A stretch of 64,000 bases of DNA. Origin: Ascochyta rabiei. Its lineage: Eukaryota; Ascomycota; Dothideomycetes; Pleosporales; Didymellaceae. Made by a program: the position numbers and the translations under genes. The number at the start of each line of letters is the position of its first letter. Within the stretch, counting starts at the first letter, position 1. Below, piece after piece: positions 13,034 to 23,616 of this stretch. The notes under the pieces were generated by a model, which ran no database searches, was not told the origin of the DNA, and was given only the letters and a program-made list of their open reading frames with translations. The stretch covers positions 1,116,001 to 1,180,000 of the forward strand of contig NC_082417.1 of the NCBI RefSeq assembly GCF_004011695.2, read 5' to 3'.

Positions 13034-13515
13034 ACTACCTTGGCAACAGCATGGATGGCGTTTTGTCTACAATCGTGTTTACTGGAGTTCTCTGGATGTG
13101 CCCCTGGTTGGCCTAAAAGGGGCGTTCGGGCTGGCAAAGACGGCCGCTTGCCTTGCAGGTCGATGCTTCAAAGATACCATTACTTTCTCGCAATCCCAGC
13201 CATCATTCTACGTCCGCTCTTGGACCCTTCTTTCTCTGGCGCTGATTGTCGTTGGCACCGTACTGGCTGCGATTATGCTGACTTCGCAACCGGAGCGTTT
13301 GACCAATAGCAGGAGGACCGCATGTTCACATCGCAACCTATCTATCCCGAAGGGTAGCGAACCCACACGTGCAACCATGGAACGACAATCGAAATATAAT
13401 GACAACTGTGGCTTTACAAATGTCCTCACAGACAGTGTCCCGTTCTCGTCCGCTCAGCTCCCCGACGTTACACTCCCAACGCCGTAGAACATCATCACTA
13501 CCATCACCTCACAAA
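13034..13515. other. Intergenic stretch downstream of gamma-tubulin
   Basis: No supported gene; likely gamma-tubulin 3' UTR and terminator in the first few hundred bases. Confidence 0.5.
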
Positions 13516-13518
13516 TAG

Positions 13519-13863
13519 AAACACACTACAACCATTGGGCATCCTCTCAACTTCCAACAAAATGACATCCCGACTCGTTTCGACAGCGTTGCCTATGCAC
13601 ACCATTATGATCGCCACAGGTCGCGCATCAGTGCGATATCTGCAAAAATCCAAGCTCAAGTCTGTCGACTGCGAAACTACCAGATTTGCGATTCCATATG
13701 ATATCACGGTGGAGTCACCATCACCATCGACACCTACCTCTCGTGGCCTATGGATGCTTTCGCCAAAGCATTTGAGGAAGACGGGAAGCGCGAAGTTACC
13801 GGTGGAGGGACTATGGCTCGAGAGGTTCGGAGGACCTGGGAGGACGCTGCAACACGTTGGTGA
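13519..13863 (+). pseudogene. Possible coding relic with an in-frame TGA, unrecognised
   Basis: One frame is open from 13519 to 13863 apart from a single TGA at 13699-13701. It reads protein-like on both sides: DRHRSRISAISAKIQAQVCRL before the stop, then ITIDTYLSWPMDAFAKAFEE and TMAREVRRTWEDAATRW after it. There is no ATG in this frame upstream of the TGA. An overlapping ATG-initiated frame (13561-13912) looks less protein-like. I do not recognise a family. It may be a decayed gene, or a small gene whose splicing I cannot resolve. Confidence 0.3.
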
Positions 13864-14118
13864 GCGGGAGGTTGGGTTGGATGGGACGGGGTACTTGAGG
13901 GTCCTTATCTAAATGACAGCTCCAATCTCATCTACATCTGCTCTCTCATGTTGGATAAGATGGATCCTTTCCAGCTGGTCTAAGTTCTCGCGTCGCAATC
14001 TCTCCTTCACTGTCACCTGAGTTTGCGCCAAGCAGCACTTGGCGCCACGCGGTCCCCACAGGCTTTCTTTCTCCTCCTCTTCTAACATTGCCCACTCAAC
14101 TTCTAAACGCAACTCACT
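13864..14118. other. Short intergenic region upstream of the first DUF7730-type gene
   Basis: Presumed promoter; CTTTCTTTCTCCTCCTCTTC-like pyrimidine tract just upstream of the next start codon, as often seen in filamentous ascomycete promoters. Confidence 0.4.
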
Positions 14119-15027
14119 ATGCCACCTGAGAAGCGCGCCACGTTCGACGCTCCTGCCGCGAATGGAGCGAAGCGACAAAAAGTATCACCCGTTGCAAAGA
14201 GCAACGAACGCATTGAGACTGACACCAAGGCTGTTGATCTGTAAGCTTCGAAAGTCTGGACCTAAAGTGAACGTGCGACTGACAAGCGCAGCACGGCGCA
14301 TAACGCCCTACAATCTCGCCTGTTGTATCTACCAGCGGAGCTTCGCAATGCGATCTGGACGCTCGTCTACGGCGATATGATGGTGGTGGTGGACTCCACG
14401 AGCCACACGCCTGAGAATGAACGATCTGTCAAGTTGACTTTCGACACCTACGAGGAGGCCTCAGGTGAGGAGTTCCTGCCAGTCGCTCGTGCCAGCGCAC
14501 CGAAGCTCGTCTGCAGACAATTCTGGGCCGAGACGTCTTCAGTTTTCCTCGACTCTTGCACAGTGAGAACAGCATCCGGCGAAGCTTTCCGTGCGCTCGC
14601 ATTGTCAAAACAACCGATTGTGCAACGTGTCCGAAAACTCATCATCACATCTAAGAAGATCCGGGCTTGGGACTTTCCTCGCTCTTGGGCTAACTATTTT
14701 ACGTCTTCGATTGTCGGCCGCTTCAGGAACCTTCAGGGAGTAGGGTTGTACACAAGCGTCTATTACCACGATGGTCTCTATCAGACTGATGTTCTGAACG
14801 ACGCCGTATGGAAGTCGAAAAAGCTTCCAGCCATCATTCGATCCTTCCAACAACACAAGTTGCACCCAGCTCTCACTTCTGTCAACTACATCACTTGCGA
14901 GCACTCGTATGATGTTGAAGACGAGAAGCCTATATTGGTGGGCGAGGCCATTCGCACAGAGCTTCTGAAGTACCATCCTCGACGCTTGTCCAGGCGAGGA
15001 AAAATCGAGGATGAGGACGATGTTTGA
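14119..15027 (+). CDS. DUF7730 / F-box-like 'LPAELRN-IW' family protein, copy 1
   Basis: Exons 14119-14240 and 14292-15027; 285 aa. Exon 1 encodes a basic, low-complexity N-terminus (MPPEKRATFDAPAANGAKRQ). A phase-2 intron (GTAAGC...GCGCAG) is followed at once by LTAHNALQSRLLYLPAELRN, the helical F-box-like start of this fungal family. Further conserved parts are KLVCRQFWAETSSVFLDSC, RALALSKQPIVQRVRKLIIT, SIVGRFRNLQGVGLYTS and LPAIIRSFQQHKLHPALTS. Function is unknown; the family is expanded and variable in many Dothideomycetes (family knowledge). Copy 2 lies 700 bp downstream on the same strand with an intron at the same position and phase, so the two arose by duplication. Confidence 0.85.
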
Positions 15028-15724
15028 GGGGACAGCGGCGGGATTACAGCGAGCAAGAGGCAGCCCAGCGATTGCGGTAAATTGGAAACATCCTTCTGGA
15101 TACACTGATACACTTGGTGGGCGATTGGTCACACTTTGTACCTCATTTTGATCAGTTGGAGGTGTACAGGATAGAAACTCGCCAACGCGTACTCTACGAA
15201 TCAATACATTGATATATAGCATATACCAAACTCTCAACATGCTATACATCTCAGATTGAACCATCACACAAGCAGTCAAGCCAAACACAAGAAGCAGACA
15301 AGTACCTGAGCGGCAAAGTAGCCCAGAGACTGGACCCCTTCCACCGTACCACATCTTATTCTTATAGTCCTTCATTATTACCATTTTAGTTGGCTCATAT
15401 CCTGATTCCTGTACAGCATGCCAGGCACACTCTGGCCTGACAGAACAGGCTCACCTACACCGTCACTGTATCTTACGTCAAAATTGGTCCGTAGTGCAGG
15501 TGAAGAGCTGCGCCACCACTGCTTCGTTTGTTCGCCCACAGCCATGTCAGGTAAACGACATCGCTTGGCACCCCAGCATTGATCCTTATTTGTCCTAACC
15601 CATTTCATCTCTGCTACACTAGATCAGCGCCGCCATTGACGAGACACTACGTAGTCTTCAAACAGTGTCGTATTCATACAACCTTGCAGTCCGTCACGGC
15701 TGCGTCAGCCATCCACGAACCGCC
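15028..15724. other. Intergenic region between the two tandem DUF7730-type genes
   Basis: About 700 bp, relatively AT-rich in the first half. No supported coding region on either strand; minus-strand frames shadow the flanking genes. Confidence 0.5.
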
Positions 15725-16562
15725 ATGCCGCCACGCAAGCGCGCTGCAACGAAGCCCGTGTCTTCCTCGACAGGAGAAGTCAAGCGTCAGGGACTTTCGA
15801 AGCCTCGGTATGAAAGTGAGATCGTAACCGCTGATTTGTACGTTATCGAAACCCAAGACAGGCGATGCTAATACTGACGGACTCAGAACTGCGCAGAATG
15901 CGATCCAATCACCCCTTCTCCGCCTGCCAGCTGAACTACGCAATGAAATATGGGATTCGGTGTACAGCAACATGATGATCGGCATGCGTTTCGATTACAA
16001 CCATCACATCGACTACTATCCCGTCCGTCCCAGCAGGGATGAGTACACACCAAGAAGAGACAAACATGTCCGGTTGCCAGGATTTGTTTGCAAACAGTTC
16101 TGGGCTGAAGTCTTGGGGATCTTTCTTTCATCGTTCACGCTCCGACTTGACGATCCTGGCATCTTTCGAGCTATGATCGCGTCTGGCAGTCCGCTCATAC
16201 CGCAGGTGCGCAGTGTGTTCTTAATTTCACAAGCCTATTGCCCTGCCAGTTTCGTTATAGCTTGGGCCGAGACACTCACCCCTTCAGTCGTCGGCCAGCT
16301 TAAGAACTTGCAAGGGCTTCGCCTGAAGCTGCAAACTCAGAACGACCCCTTGGGTATGTGGCGCACGACCGACATCATGGAGGATCATCATTGGGAAGTT
16401 CTCGAATTCCCGGCTATCATACGCAACTTTCAACAACGCAAGCTGCACGAGGCACTCACATCAGTACACATTGATCACTGGGTCGAGACGGATCATCGAT
16501 ATCGGTGCCCGAGCACAATCTGCGAAGTGATTTGTAAGAATATGTTGCAGCATCAGTCGTGA
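15725..16562 (+). CDS. DUF7730 / F-box-like 'LPAELRN-IW' family protein, copy 2
   Basis: Exons 15725-15837 and 15887-16562; 262 aa. The first exon is short, basic and Ser/Thr-rich (MPPRKRAATKPVSSSTGEVK). The phase-2 intron (GTACGT, branch-like GCTAATACTGAC, ACTCAG) leads into LTAQNAIQSPLLRLPAELRN, aligned with copy 1. Other shared blocks are FVCKQFWAEVLGIFLSSF, SVVGQLKNLQGLRLKLQTQ and FPAIIRNFQQRKLHEALTSV. Identity with copy 1 is clear but moderate, so the duplication is not recent. Function unknown. Confidence 0.85.
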
Positions 16563-17274
16563 CGGCGGTCTACACGTAGAGTGCAAGCAGGTATGCATGA
16601 GGCAGTCTCTAACATTGAGGGGGTCTTCTGAGAGATGGAGAGACAAACCTTTCCTGTTCGCCATCGTGGTAGAAGATAAGGGTACGGAGGAAAATGTAGG
16701 CCGCGTTACATCCAAAGTCCCGCTGTGAACGACAGTGTAGTGCGTTAGAACAGCAAGCGACAAAGTACCATACCGAGTCGGAAAATTGTTCAAATGTTAT
16801 TAAATGCTGGTGAGGTGATTGCCAAACCACTCACGGGCTAATATTCTGATCAGTATGGTCACGACGGACGAGACACTCAGCACACTTACACAGTCTCCCC
16901 CACGTCTCTACCTTGTGTTGCTTTGCCATACACTTACGATTAACAAACAAAGTACTACTGCTGTCTGTTATACACTACCAACGTTTGTCCTATAGAGTAT
17001 GCTCGGTTCTCAGCACACCAAATTGTTCGGTATTTTCCTAATCCCACCATGTCTCCTGGATGTTGCACTACCAGCTTTCGGCACTTGCAGAGAGGCTTTC
17101 GAATACCATCATGCAAGATTGGTCTTTCGACCAAACCACATCGTCTCTCAGAACTGCCGGACTGCTTGAAGGAAGACTGGTGCCAAGAATCCCCGTTGGC
17201 TTCGCAGACAACTACCAATCAGCCAAACAAGTCTGATGGATCGTCCGAGGATATTCCAAACACCATCGAGGTGA
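16563..17274. other. Gene-free stretch
   Basis: Between DUF7730 copy 2 and the Zn2Cys6 relic. A 104-codon plus frame (17049-17360) overlaps the relic's frame at its end but has no recognisable domain. Nothing else seen. Confidence 0.5.
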
Positions 17275-17591
17275 AAGCGTCCGATCAAAGACACGTTCGG
17301 CCTCTCGCCGAAAGACTGGCTCCCCCCACCATCAGGGAGGAAGGGACAGAAGTACGCTGAATAAGCCTGTCAGAATTGTCGTGGCTGCAAAGACAATTGT
17401 GATGGAGATTCACCCTGTGGTAGATGTGACAGGTTAGGAGAGAGCTGTGTCTCTCGCGATAGTCGGCGTAGGAGCAAGGTAACATGTCAGACGTGCAGGG
17501 TGAAGAAGAGGGGATGCGACCTGAAAAAAAAAAAAAGAAGCTTTCATGCGAGCAGTGTATGTCTCGGGGTCAGGGCTGTGTGAATGGCTAA
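17275..17591 (+). pseudogene. Relic encoding two tandem Zn(II)2Cys6 clusters
   Basis: One frame from 17275 reads FGLSPKDWLPPPSGRKGQK, then an in-frame TAA (17362-17364), then the first cluster with spacing C-x2-C-x6-C-x5-C-x2-C-x6-C (CQNCRGCKDNCDGDSPCGRC...C). About 17 residues later a second cluster begins with CQTCRVKKRGCDLK and ends in CEQCMSRGQGC. A run of 13 A (17524-17536) separates the two halves of the second cluster and shifts the frame by one. The spacing is that of fungal Gal4-type zinc clusters. With a stop, a frameshift and no start codon I call it a relic. The TAA could be a CAA changed by a C-to-T transition in CpA context, as in repeat-induced point mutation (inference). Confidence 0.7.
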
Positions 17592-17614
17592 AGCAACCCG
17601 ACAGGAGCGTGTTG

Positions 17615-17649
17615 GAGTCGAGTCGAGTCGAGTCGAGTCGAGTCGAGTC
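17615..17649. repeat. (GAGTC)n microsatellite
   Basis: Seven perfect tandem copies of the pentamer GAGTC, 25 bp downstream of the Zn2Cys6 relic's final stop codon. Confidence 0.96.
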
Positions 17650-17935
17650 CCTGTAGCCAATCTCGGACGACACAGACAATTAGCGAACAGCCTCGTAGCA
17701 GCCCGTTGTCTGTAATCGAATCAGCAGCGTAGCTGTTCGAGCGGCTGAGCGCTACCTTCCTCTTCTCTAACAGCGGCAGCAAAACCCCACTGAAACCCCG
17801 CTATCGCAAACGCGTGCAGATTTCATCTCGACTCGGCTGGACCGCTCAGAACACCGGCGGTGTCGTCTCGCGATGCGCCAACGGTGCTGCGGCGGCGCGT
17901 TGTTCGGCTTGAAGCGGGCTCTCTTGCGCCGGCTA

Positions 17936-18063
17936 CACTGTCTTAGATAGCGACAGCCTCTTAGGCAGTTCGTACCACTAGAGGCATTCAGCGTGATAGT
18001 TATTGCTCTTTAGATTTAAGAAAAGATGCCGAAGTCTTGTAATGGATCTTTCAGGTTGCAGGT
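17936..18063 (+). repeat. Dispersed repeat, copy A
   Basis: Shares with copies B and C the core CTTTAGATTTAA-x-GAA...C-AAGTCTT followed by a T-rich AGGTTGCA/AGGTCATA block, and with copy C the left part GGCTACACTGT-TTAG. It is the most diverged of the three and lacks the right-hand extension shared by B and C. Confidence 0.7.
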
Positions 18064-18839
18064 GGTTCAGAGGATCATGACTTTTTCTGTAATGCGACAG
18101 GCGCGCTTGAGAACGGCTCGGCGCTGATTGGTTGGCAACCGAATGGCCTTGTTCCCGACGCCTTGCTTTGTCCCACGACTATGAGTTTTTTTGTCGAGGT
18201 GTGGTGAGTTGGGATATGGTTGTTCATGGGACTGTGATGGGGGTGTGATGTTGGCGGAGTAAGTTGGAGGGTGGGTCGTAAAAGGCCAGATTTTACAAGG
18301 CTTGATTGTGGAGCGGTGATTAAGATGGAGAGATGCGTTGGGAGTGAGTATCTTCACTGGTAGTAAACACTGCAACGAATAGATTCTGTGATAAGTCAAG
18401 GAAAAGGTTCAGACTAAATCATCTGTGAGCTTCTGATATGACTATCGCGGGTGTGCTCTCGGAGTCCCTAAGCCTCTGCTGCCACCGCATCGTGAGTCTT
18501 GGCGCCAGTGAGGTCAACACCATTCGGCAAGTTGAAATGATGTGGTAAATGAGGCCGTGCATTGCTGGGAATAGCTGGAAACGTGCGGATGCAACATGCC
18601 ACTTTATGGGCAAGTGATCCAGCCATTACGTATCCTTATCTTGATGAGGCCGGAATGCTGCGCGCTTTGGAGCCGTGGCCGGAATTGTGGCGGCCTCGAG
18701 ATATAAGCGCACTGGAGTCGCACTTTGAGGGTTCAAAATCCATCAACTCTTCTTCCCACATTGAAGCAACGCCTTCTTTTGGCATCGCCGTCCACATCCG
18801 TCCATCTTCAGGGCCTTCATCAAGTCTTTCTCATTCACC

Positions 18840-20436
18840 ATGTCGTCTCCAAGCTTCTCCTTCCCTATCATGGCCGACACTAAGCCATCGGACCATACCA
18901 TTCCCGCCTTTATGGTGTCCACAACTCGCGGCTTCCTGCCACGAGCCAACCCCATTGTCGAACTACCCAAGGAGTTCGCTGCTCTCGAGTCACTGTTGCA
19001 ACGTATGCCCATCAAGACCCTGTCAGGGGAGCCGGGCCTCCTTGCTACATTCGATTTTGGTGATGCAGTCTTGAAGGAGCTCCCTGACCTGTCTAGCGAG
19101 GTCGATAAGTATCGTGATGACCTCGTCGTCATGAATGCTTTGTATCGTGATTACTCCTTTCTGGCTTCGGCGTATCTCTTCGAGCCTTGCCACGAGAGGC
19201 ATATGAGAGGCGAGGAGTATGGTCTTGGGAGACAGAGCTTGCCCAGGTGTATTGCACTACCCATTGTTAAGGTTGCTGAGATGTAAGTCGGCTTACCTAT
19301 GCTCTGCCACCTTTGGTCAGAGATTGTCGTAGAGACTGACATGCTGTAGTGCTGGCTTCAAGCCTTTTATGGAGTACGCCGGCTCTTATGCCTTGTTCAA
19401 CTACCGCCTAGTTGATGAGGCAAAGGGTCTTGAGTATGACAACCTCCGGCTCATCCGTGCCTTCGAGGCTGGTCTTGACCCTGAGTCGTCTGAGGCGGGG
19501 TTCGTCCTGGTGCACATTGCTATGGTCAAAGAATCAGGTGCACTAGTGGAAGGTGCATGCGAGATGCTCAACGGCTGCACAGTGAGAGACCGCGAACGAT
19601 TTGACAATGGTCTCAGGACTCTTGTCGGTGGCCTGCGCAAGGTCAATGCTGTGATGAACAGTGAGTGTTTTCGATGGAGATGGTGGCCAAGCTGACCAGG
19701 CCCCTAGCCATGTGGAAGAAGAGCAAGCCCAGCGGTTACACCAGCTTCCGCACATTCATTTTTGGCATCACATCGCAATCCATGTTTCCCAATGGCGTCG
19801 TATACGAAGGTGTCAGCGAGGAGCCCCTGTCATTCCGTGGCGAGTCTGGAGCGAACGACAGCATGGTAAGTCCTAGTTCGGTTCGACAAAGCGTCCAATC
19901 TCACACGTAGTAGATTCCCATGTGCGACAACCTGCTACAGATTCATATGCCCGAGACGCCACTCACAGACATCCTGAAGGACTTCCGCCAGTACAGACCT
20001 GGTAACCACCGCGAGTTCCTGGAGGCTGTACGGGACTCTGCCCAGGAGTCCGGAGTGCGAGAGTTTGCCAAGGGTGACTCTGTTTCCGCGGCGCTCTACC
20101 TCCAGGCTCTTGACCAAGTGCGCGACTTCCGCTGGCGTCATTGGTGCTTCACGCGCGAGTACATTCTTAAGCATACTTCTCATCCCACAGCCACTGGAGG
20201 CAGCCCAATCGTAACTGTACGTGACCTTACGGCTTCGAAGAAAAGAGACTGACATCTTGCAGTGGCTGCCAAATCAGCTGGGCGCTGTGCTCGCACAGAT
20301 GACGGAGACGTCTGAGTTCTGCAAGTCAGTCAAGGGTGTCAGTGATATCATGGAGATGGCCAACTCGCAGCGCGAGACTCTGAAGAAGGAAGTAGAGAAG
20401 TACTGCGGTGAACGAGGCGTTGCAGCTGCCTCGTGA
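18840..20436 (+). CDS. bna2: Indoleamine 2,3-dioxygenase
   Basis: Heme dioxygenase opening the indole ring of tryptophan to N-formylkynurenine, the first step of the kynurenine/de novo NAD pathway. Five exons: 18840-19282, 19350-19660, 19708-19865, 19914-20216 and 20263-20436; 462 aa, typical of the fungal family. Conserved segments include LPRCIALPIVKVAE, GFKPFMEYAGSYALFNYRL, FVLVHIAMVKESGALV, SYTSFRTF-type sequence (GYTSFRTFIFGITSQSMFPNGVVYEGV) and NHREFLEAVRD, which contains the proximal heme-ligand His (about residue 336). In the fourth intron-exon junction two AG choices exist at 19910 and 19913; only the second keeps the frame. Two upstream Met codons lie close together, and I use the first. 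Confidence 0.95.
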
Positions 20437-21050
20437 GAGCCTGATGCAGTCGGGCCAGGAGCGTGAATCATACGAATTGTCGAATCGGAGGGATGTTGAG
20501 CCGTGGAGCCGTGGTAGTGCTAGAATTGACCCACGTCATGGGCTTTCTCTTGAGTTTTGCGCCCTTCATGATGGAACTACTGGGGTGAAGTCAGTCCACC
20601 GTTGGAGGCAGCCGCGGCACAAGGGCGCAAGGGAGTACGAGTAGCACAGCCTAGCTCCAACACGAGCTTTCATAGCTACGGTGCGCAATTCGAGGCCTCC
20701 CAGTCGCCAATGTTGTGTGTTTTGACTCGTGACTCGTGAGTCAAGTCGCCGGCGTCGTTCTGAAGGTGATGGGTGATGTAGGCCGAAGCGTCATACCGTG
20801 CTATGACTCGCGCCGCTCCCCAGCGTCACGCTAAAACGCAGCTCGCCGCCGCCATCGCCGTTGCTCTATCTGGGGCAATTCAAGCACCACGTCGGCAGTA
20901 GTTTTCTCTGCGCCTTTCAATGAACGGTTCAAGACATCTCATGGAAAATCCACACCACAACGCCCGAATACGACACGTCTTGTTACTACGGCGAGACTTC
21001 CAAACTACAACTTGACAGCGCGGCAGCCTGCCCCACATCATCAGAGCATC
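20437..21050. promoter_or_regulatory. Intergenic region upstream of the GTPBP1-like gene
   Basis: About 610 bp. The first part is probably bna2 3' UTR; the rest is promoter. It contains a cluster of Gcn4/AP-1-like motifs, listed separately. Confidence 0.5.
20723..20743. promoter_or_regulatory. Cluster of Gcn4/CpcA-like (AP-1-type) sites
   Basis: Two TGACTC half motifs at 20723 and 20730, followed by a full TGAGTCA heptamer at 20737-20743 within 21 bp. TGASTCA is the known binding consensus of fungal Gcn4/CpcA and Yap-related bZIP factors. The cluster is 308 bp upstream of the GTPBP1-like ATG. Function in vivo is inference. Confidence 0.4.
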
Positions 21051-23037
21051 ATGAGCTCACGATACGCGCCCAAACAGAATCCCGTCGAGCGGCGAAAGGG
21101 CGAGAGTGTATGTCTGGGTACATGTCCTGAAAATCGTGATACTGACTATTGCTGCAGGCGCTCAGCGAGTTTGCCGACTACGTACAGAAACAGCAAGCAC
21201 TCCGGCGCCCCGGCCAAGCCGCCACCGTCCTCGAGGACCACGATGAGTTGAGCATTCTCGACGAGCTCGGCCTGTCAGACGACGCAAAACCTCACATTCG
21301 GTTGAAGACGTTGCTCACCGACCCCGCCGAGGAGCATGTTGCCGCATTGGGCGAGCACATCAAGGAGCGACTGGCTGAAGGTCATGGCGAGGTCCTGTTC
21401 GATGTTGGGCTTGAAGACAATGGCGAGCCCATGGGATTCACCAAGGAGGACTGGGAATTCGCCCTTGAGAGGATAGGCGCTGTCGGCGAGCTGATCAAAG
21501 CCGACTACAAGATCCTGATGACGAGGAATGTCGGCGGCGACGTCGAAGTCGGCCCTCGAGACGCAAAGGACACCAGCCCCAGCGGCAAGATGATTATAAG
21601 ACAGCGACCCCAGGACGTGGACGATGTCATCGAGACTCGAATCGCGGTGGTGGGCAATGTCGATGCCGGCAAGAGTACTATGCTGGGAGTGCTTGTTAAA
21701 GGAGGGCTCGATGACGGACGCGGCAAAGCGCGTGTCAATCTTTTCCGCCACAAGCACGAGATCGAGAGTGGACGTACCAGCTCAGTCGGCATGGAGATCA
21801 TGGGTTTCGACAGCAAAAGCGAGGTCGTTGTCTCAAACATCGCTGGTCGCAAGCTGACCTGGGAAGAGATTGGTCGTCGATCTGTAAGCAACACAACACT
21901 GCCTCCGAAACCCCTTACTGACAATCACAGGCGAAAGTTATCAGCTTCACGGACCTAGCGGGCCACGAACGCTATCTGCGAACGACTGTGTTCGGTCTAC
22001 TATCCAGCGAGCCGAACTACTGCCTGCTGATGGTCGCCGCAAACAATGGTCTTGTCGGTATGAGCAAAGAGCATCTGGGTATCGCCCTGGCATTGAACGT
22101 GCCCGTCATGGTTGTCATCACCAAAGTCGACATCTGCCCACCCCAGATTCTCGAGCAGACCATCACTCAGCTGAGTAAAATCTTGAAGTCCCCTGGCGCT
22201 CGCAAAATCCCTGTCTTCATCAAGAACAGGGAGGAGTGCATCAACACTGCTACACAATTCGTCTCCCGGCGAATCTGCCCCATCTTCCAGGTATCCAACG
22301 TCACAGGGTTCAACCTCGACCTTGTGCGCACCTTCTTGAACGTGCTACCTCACCACGGCAACTACGACAGCTCATTGCCCCTCGAGTTTCACGTCAATGA
22401 CACCTTCTCCGTGCCATTCGTTGGTACTGTTGTGTCAGGTGTCGTCAAATCTGGCGAGATTCACGCTGGCGATACGATCCTGGTTGGACCTGACGGCCTT
22501 GGTCAATTTACCACAACAAAAGTGCGATCCATTGAGCGCAAGCGAATACAGGTACCTGGATGCTCTGCTGGCCAGTCCGCTAGTCTCGCGCTGCGAAACG
22601 TACGGCGGAAAGATGTCAGGAAGGGCATGGTCGTCCTGCACAAGTCTGACAAGCCTGACGAGAAGACCGGCATCATACCACAACCCAAGGTGTACCGCGA
22701 TTTTGTCGCTGAAGTGCTAATTCTGTCGCACGCAACCACCATCAAGACGAAGTATCAGGCGATGCTACATGTCGGTCCAGTCTCTCAGACATGCGCTATC
22801 ATCGACATTGACCGCCAGTACATTCGCACTGGTGACAGAGCGCAAGTCGCGTTCAGGTTCGTTCAGCGACCAGAGTACCTCACTGTTGGAGACCGCATCT
22901 TGTTCCGTGAGGGCAGAACGAAAGGCCTCGGTATCGTAAAGCAGGTTGGCTACGACCCGAAGAAGCCGTTGAGCCCAGAGCTGCAGAAGGAGCAGCAGGC
23001 GAAAGAACCAGGCGAGAAGAAGACTACTGCTGCATGA
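21051..23037 (+). CDS. GTPBP1/GTPBP2-like translational GTPase
   Basis: EF-Tu-related GTPase; animal GTPBP1/2 act in ribosome rescue and mRNA quality control. Exons 21051-21107, 21158-21883 and 21931-23037; 629 aa. G motifs: P-loop AVVGNVDAGKST (about residue 184), G3 DLAGHERY (about 269), G4 TKVD (about 324). The GTPase domain is followed by beta-barrel domains 2 and 3 (VPFVGTVVSGVVKSGEI; FVAEVLILSHATTIKTKYQ; RTGDRAQVAFRF). The roughly 170-residue N-terminal extension and the long gap between G1 and G3 are usual for this subfamily. The C-terminus is Lys/Glu-rich. The 19-codon first exon ends at GTATGT. Its fungal role is unknown to me. Confidence 0.93.
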
Positions 23038-23616
23038 CACGACCCTCGCGTAGTTCATTGACAACAATCGACTTCTTGATCGAATTTTCAGACGCCTGTG
23101 CTCTTTCCCACCTACTTTTCCTGATTGAGCGATTTACTGCGAAGTGTATCCGGTGGGCCTACTCGCCTTTACTACAACCTTGCAGACACGGGCTTCAAAG
23201 ACCCATTCACCCTACCATTAGAGGCGGCAAAGTGCGAGACACCTATAATGCTTCATCACCGCTGTTTGCATATGTTCACATTCGCAAGAGGCTCGAAGCA
23301 GGCAGTAAAGGTTAGTTGAGGCTCACCTGCCTGGCGAAATACCAGCGTAGGTTCCCGGCCTGATTTATTCCGTCGTACCCCACCATCCTACTCCACGGCC
23401 GCACCCCACGACTCCGGACCGAGTTTAGTGCCAAACAAGTTGTCGGTAACAGCGCCGATCCCTGTATCACCCGTCCAACCCGCATCTATCTCGTCAGCTC
23501 GAACACCCAGTGTGCGTCCTGATAAAGCTTGCTTGCCCAGAACCTTACGCCCCCAAGCTGCATATTCACTCGTTTGATCTCTCACACCGTTTCGCGTTTG
23601 TGCATTTTCTTTTATC
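23038..23616. other. Intergenic stretch, no supported gene
   Basis: About 580 bp between the GTPase gene and DUF7730 copy 3. Nothing recognised on either strand. Confidence 0.5.

Larger units (their letters stand above)
17592..18839. other. Gene-free region with microsatellite and dispersed repeat copy A
   Basis: Contains the (GAGTC)n array and repeat copy A, listed separately. The rest, up to the indoleamine dioxygenase start, shows no coding support and includes the bna2 promoter. Confidence 0.6.

Noticed and set aside
14605..15384. 259-codon minus-strand frame across the end of DUF7730 copy 1
   Set aside because: It overlaps a well-supported gene antisense and has no recognisable domain.
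18067..18399. Minus-strand frame next to repeat copy A, considered as a transposase remnant
   Set aside because: The end (TNQRRAVLKRACRITEKVMIL) looked vaguely helical and basic, but no transposase motif or homology could be seen and the rest is low-complexity.
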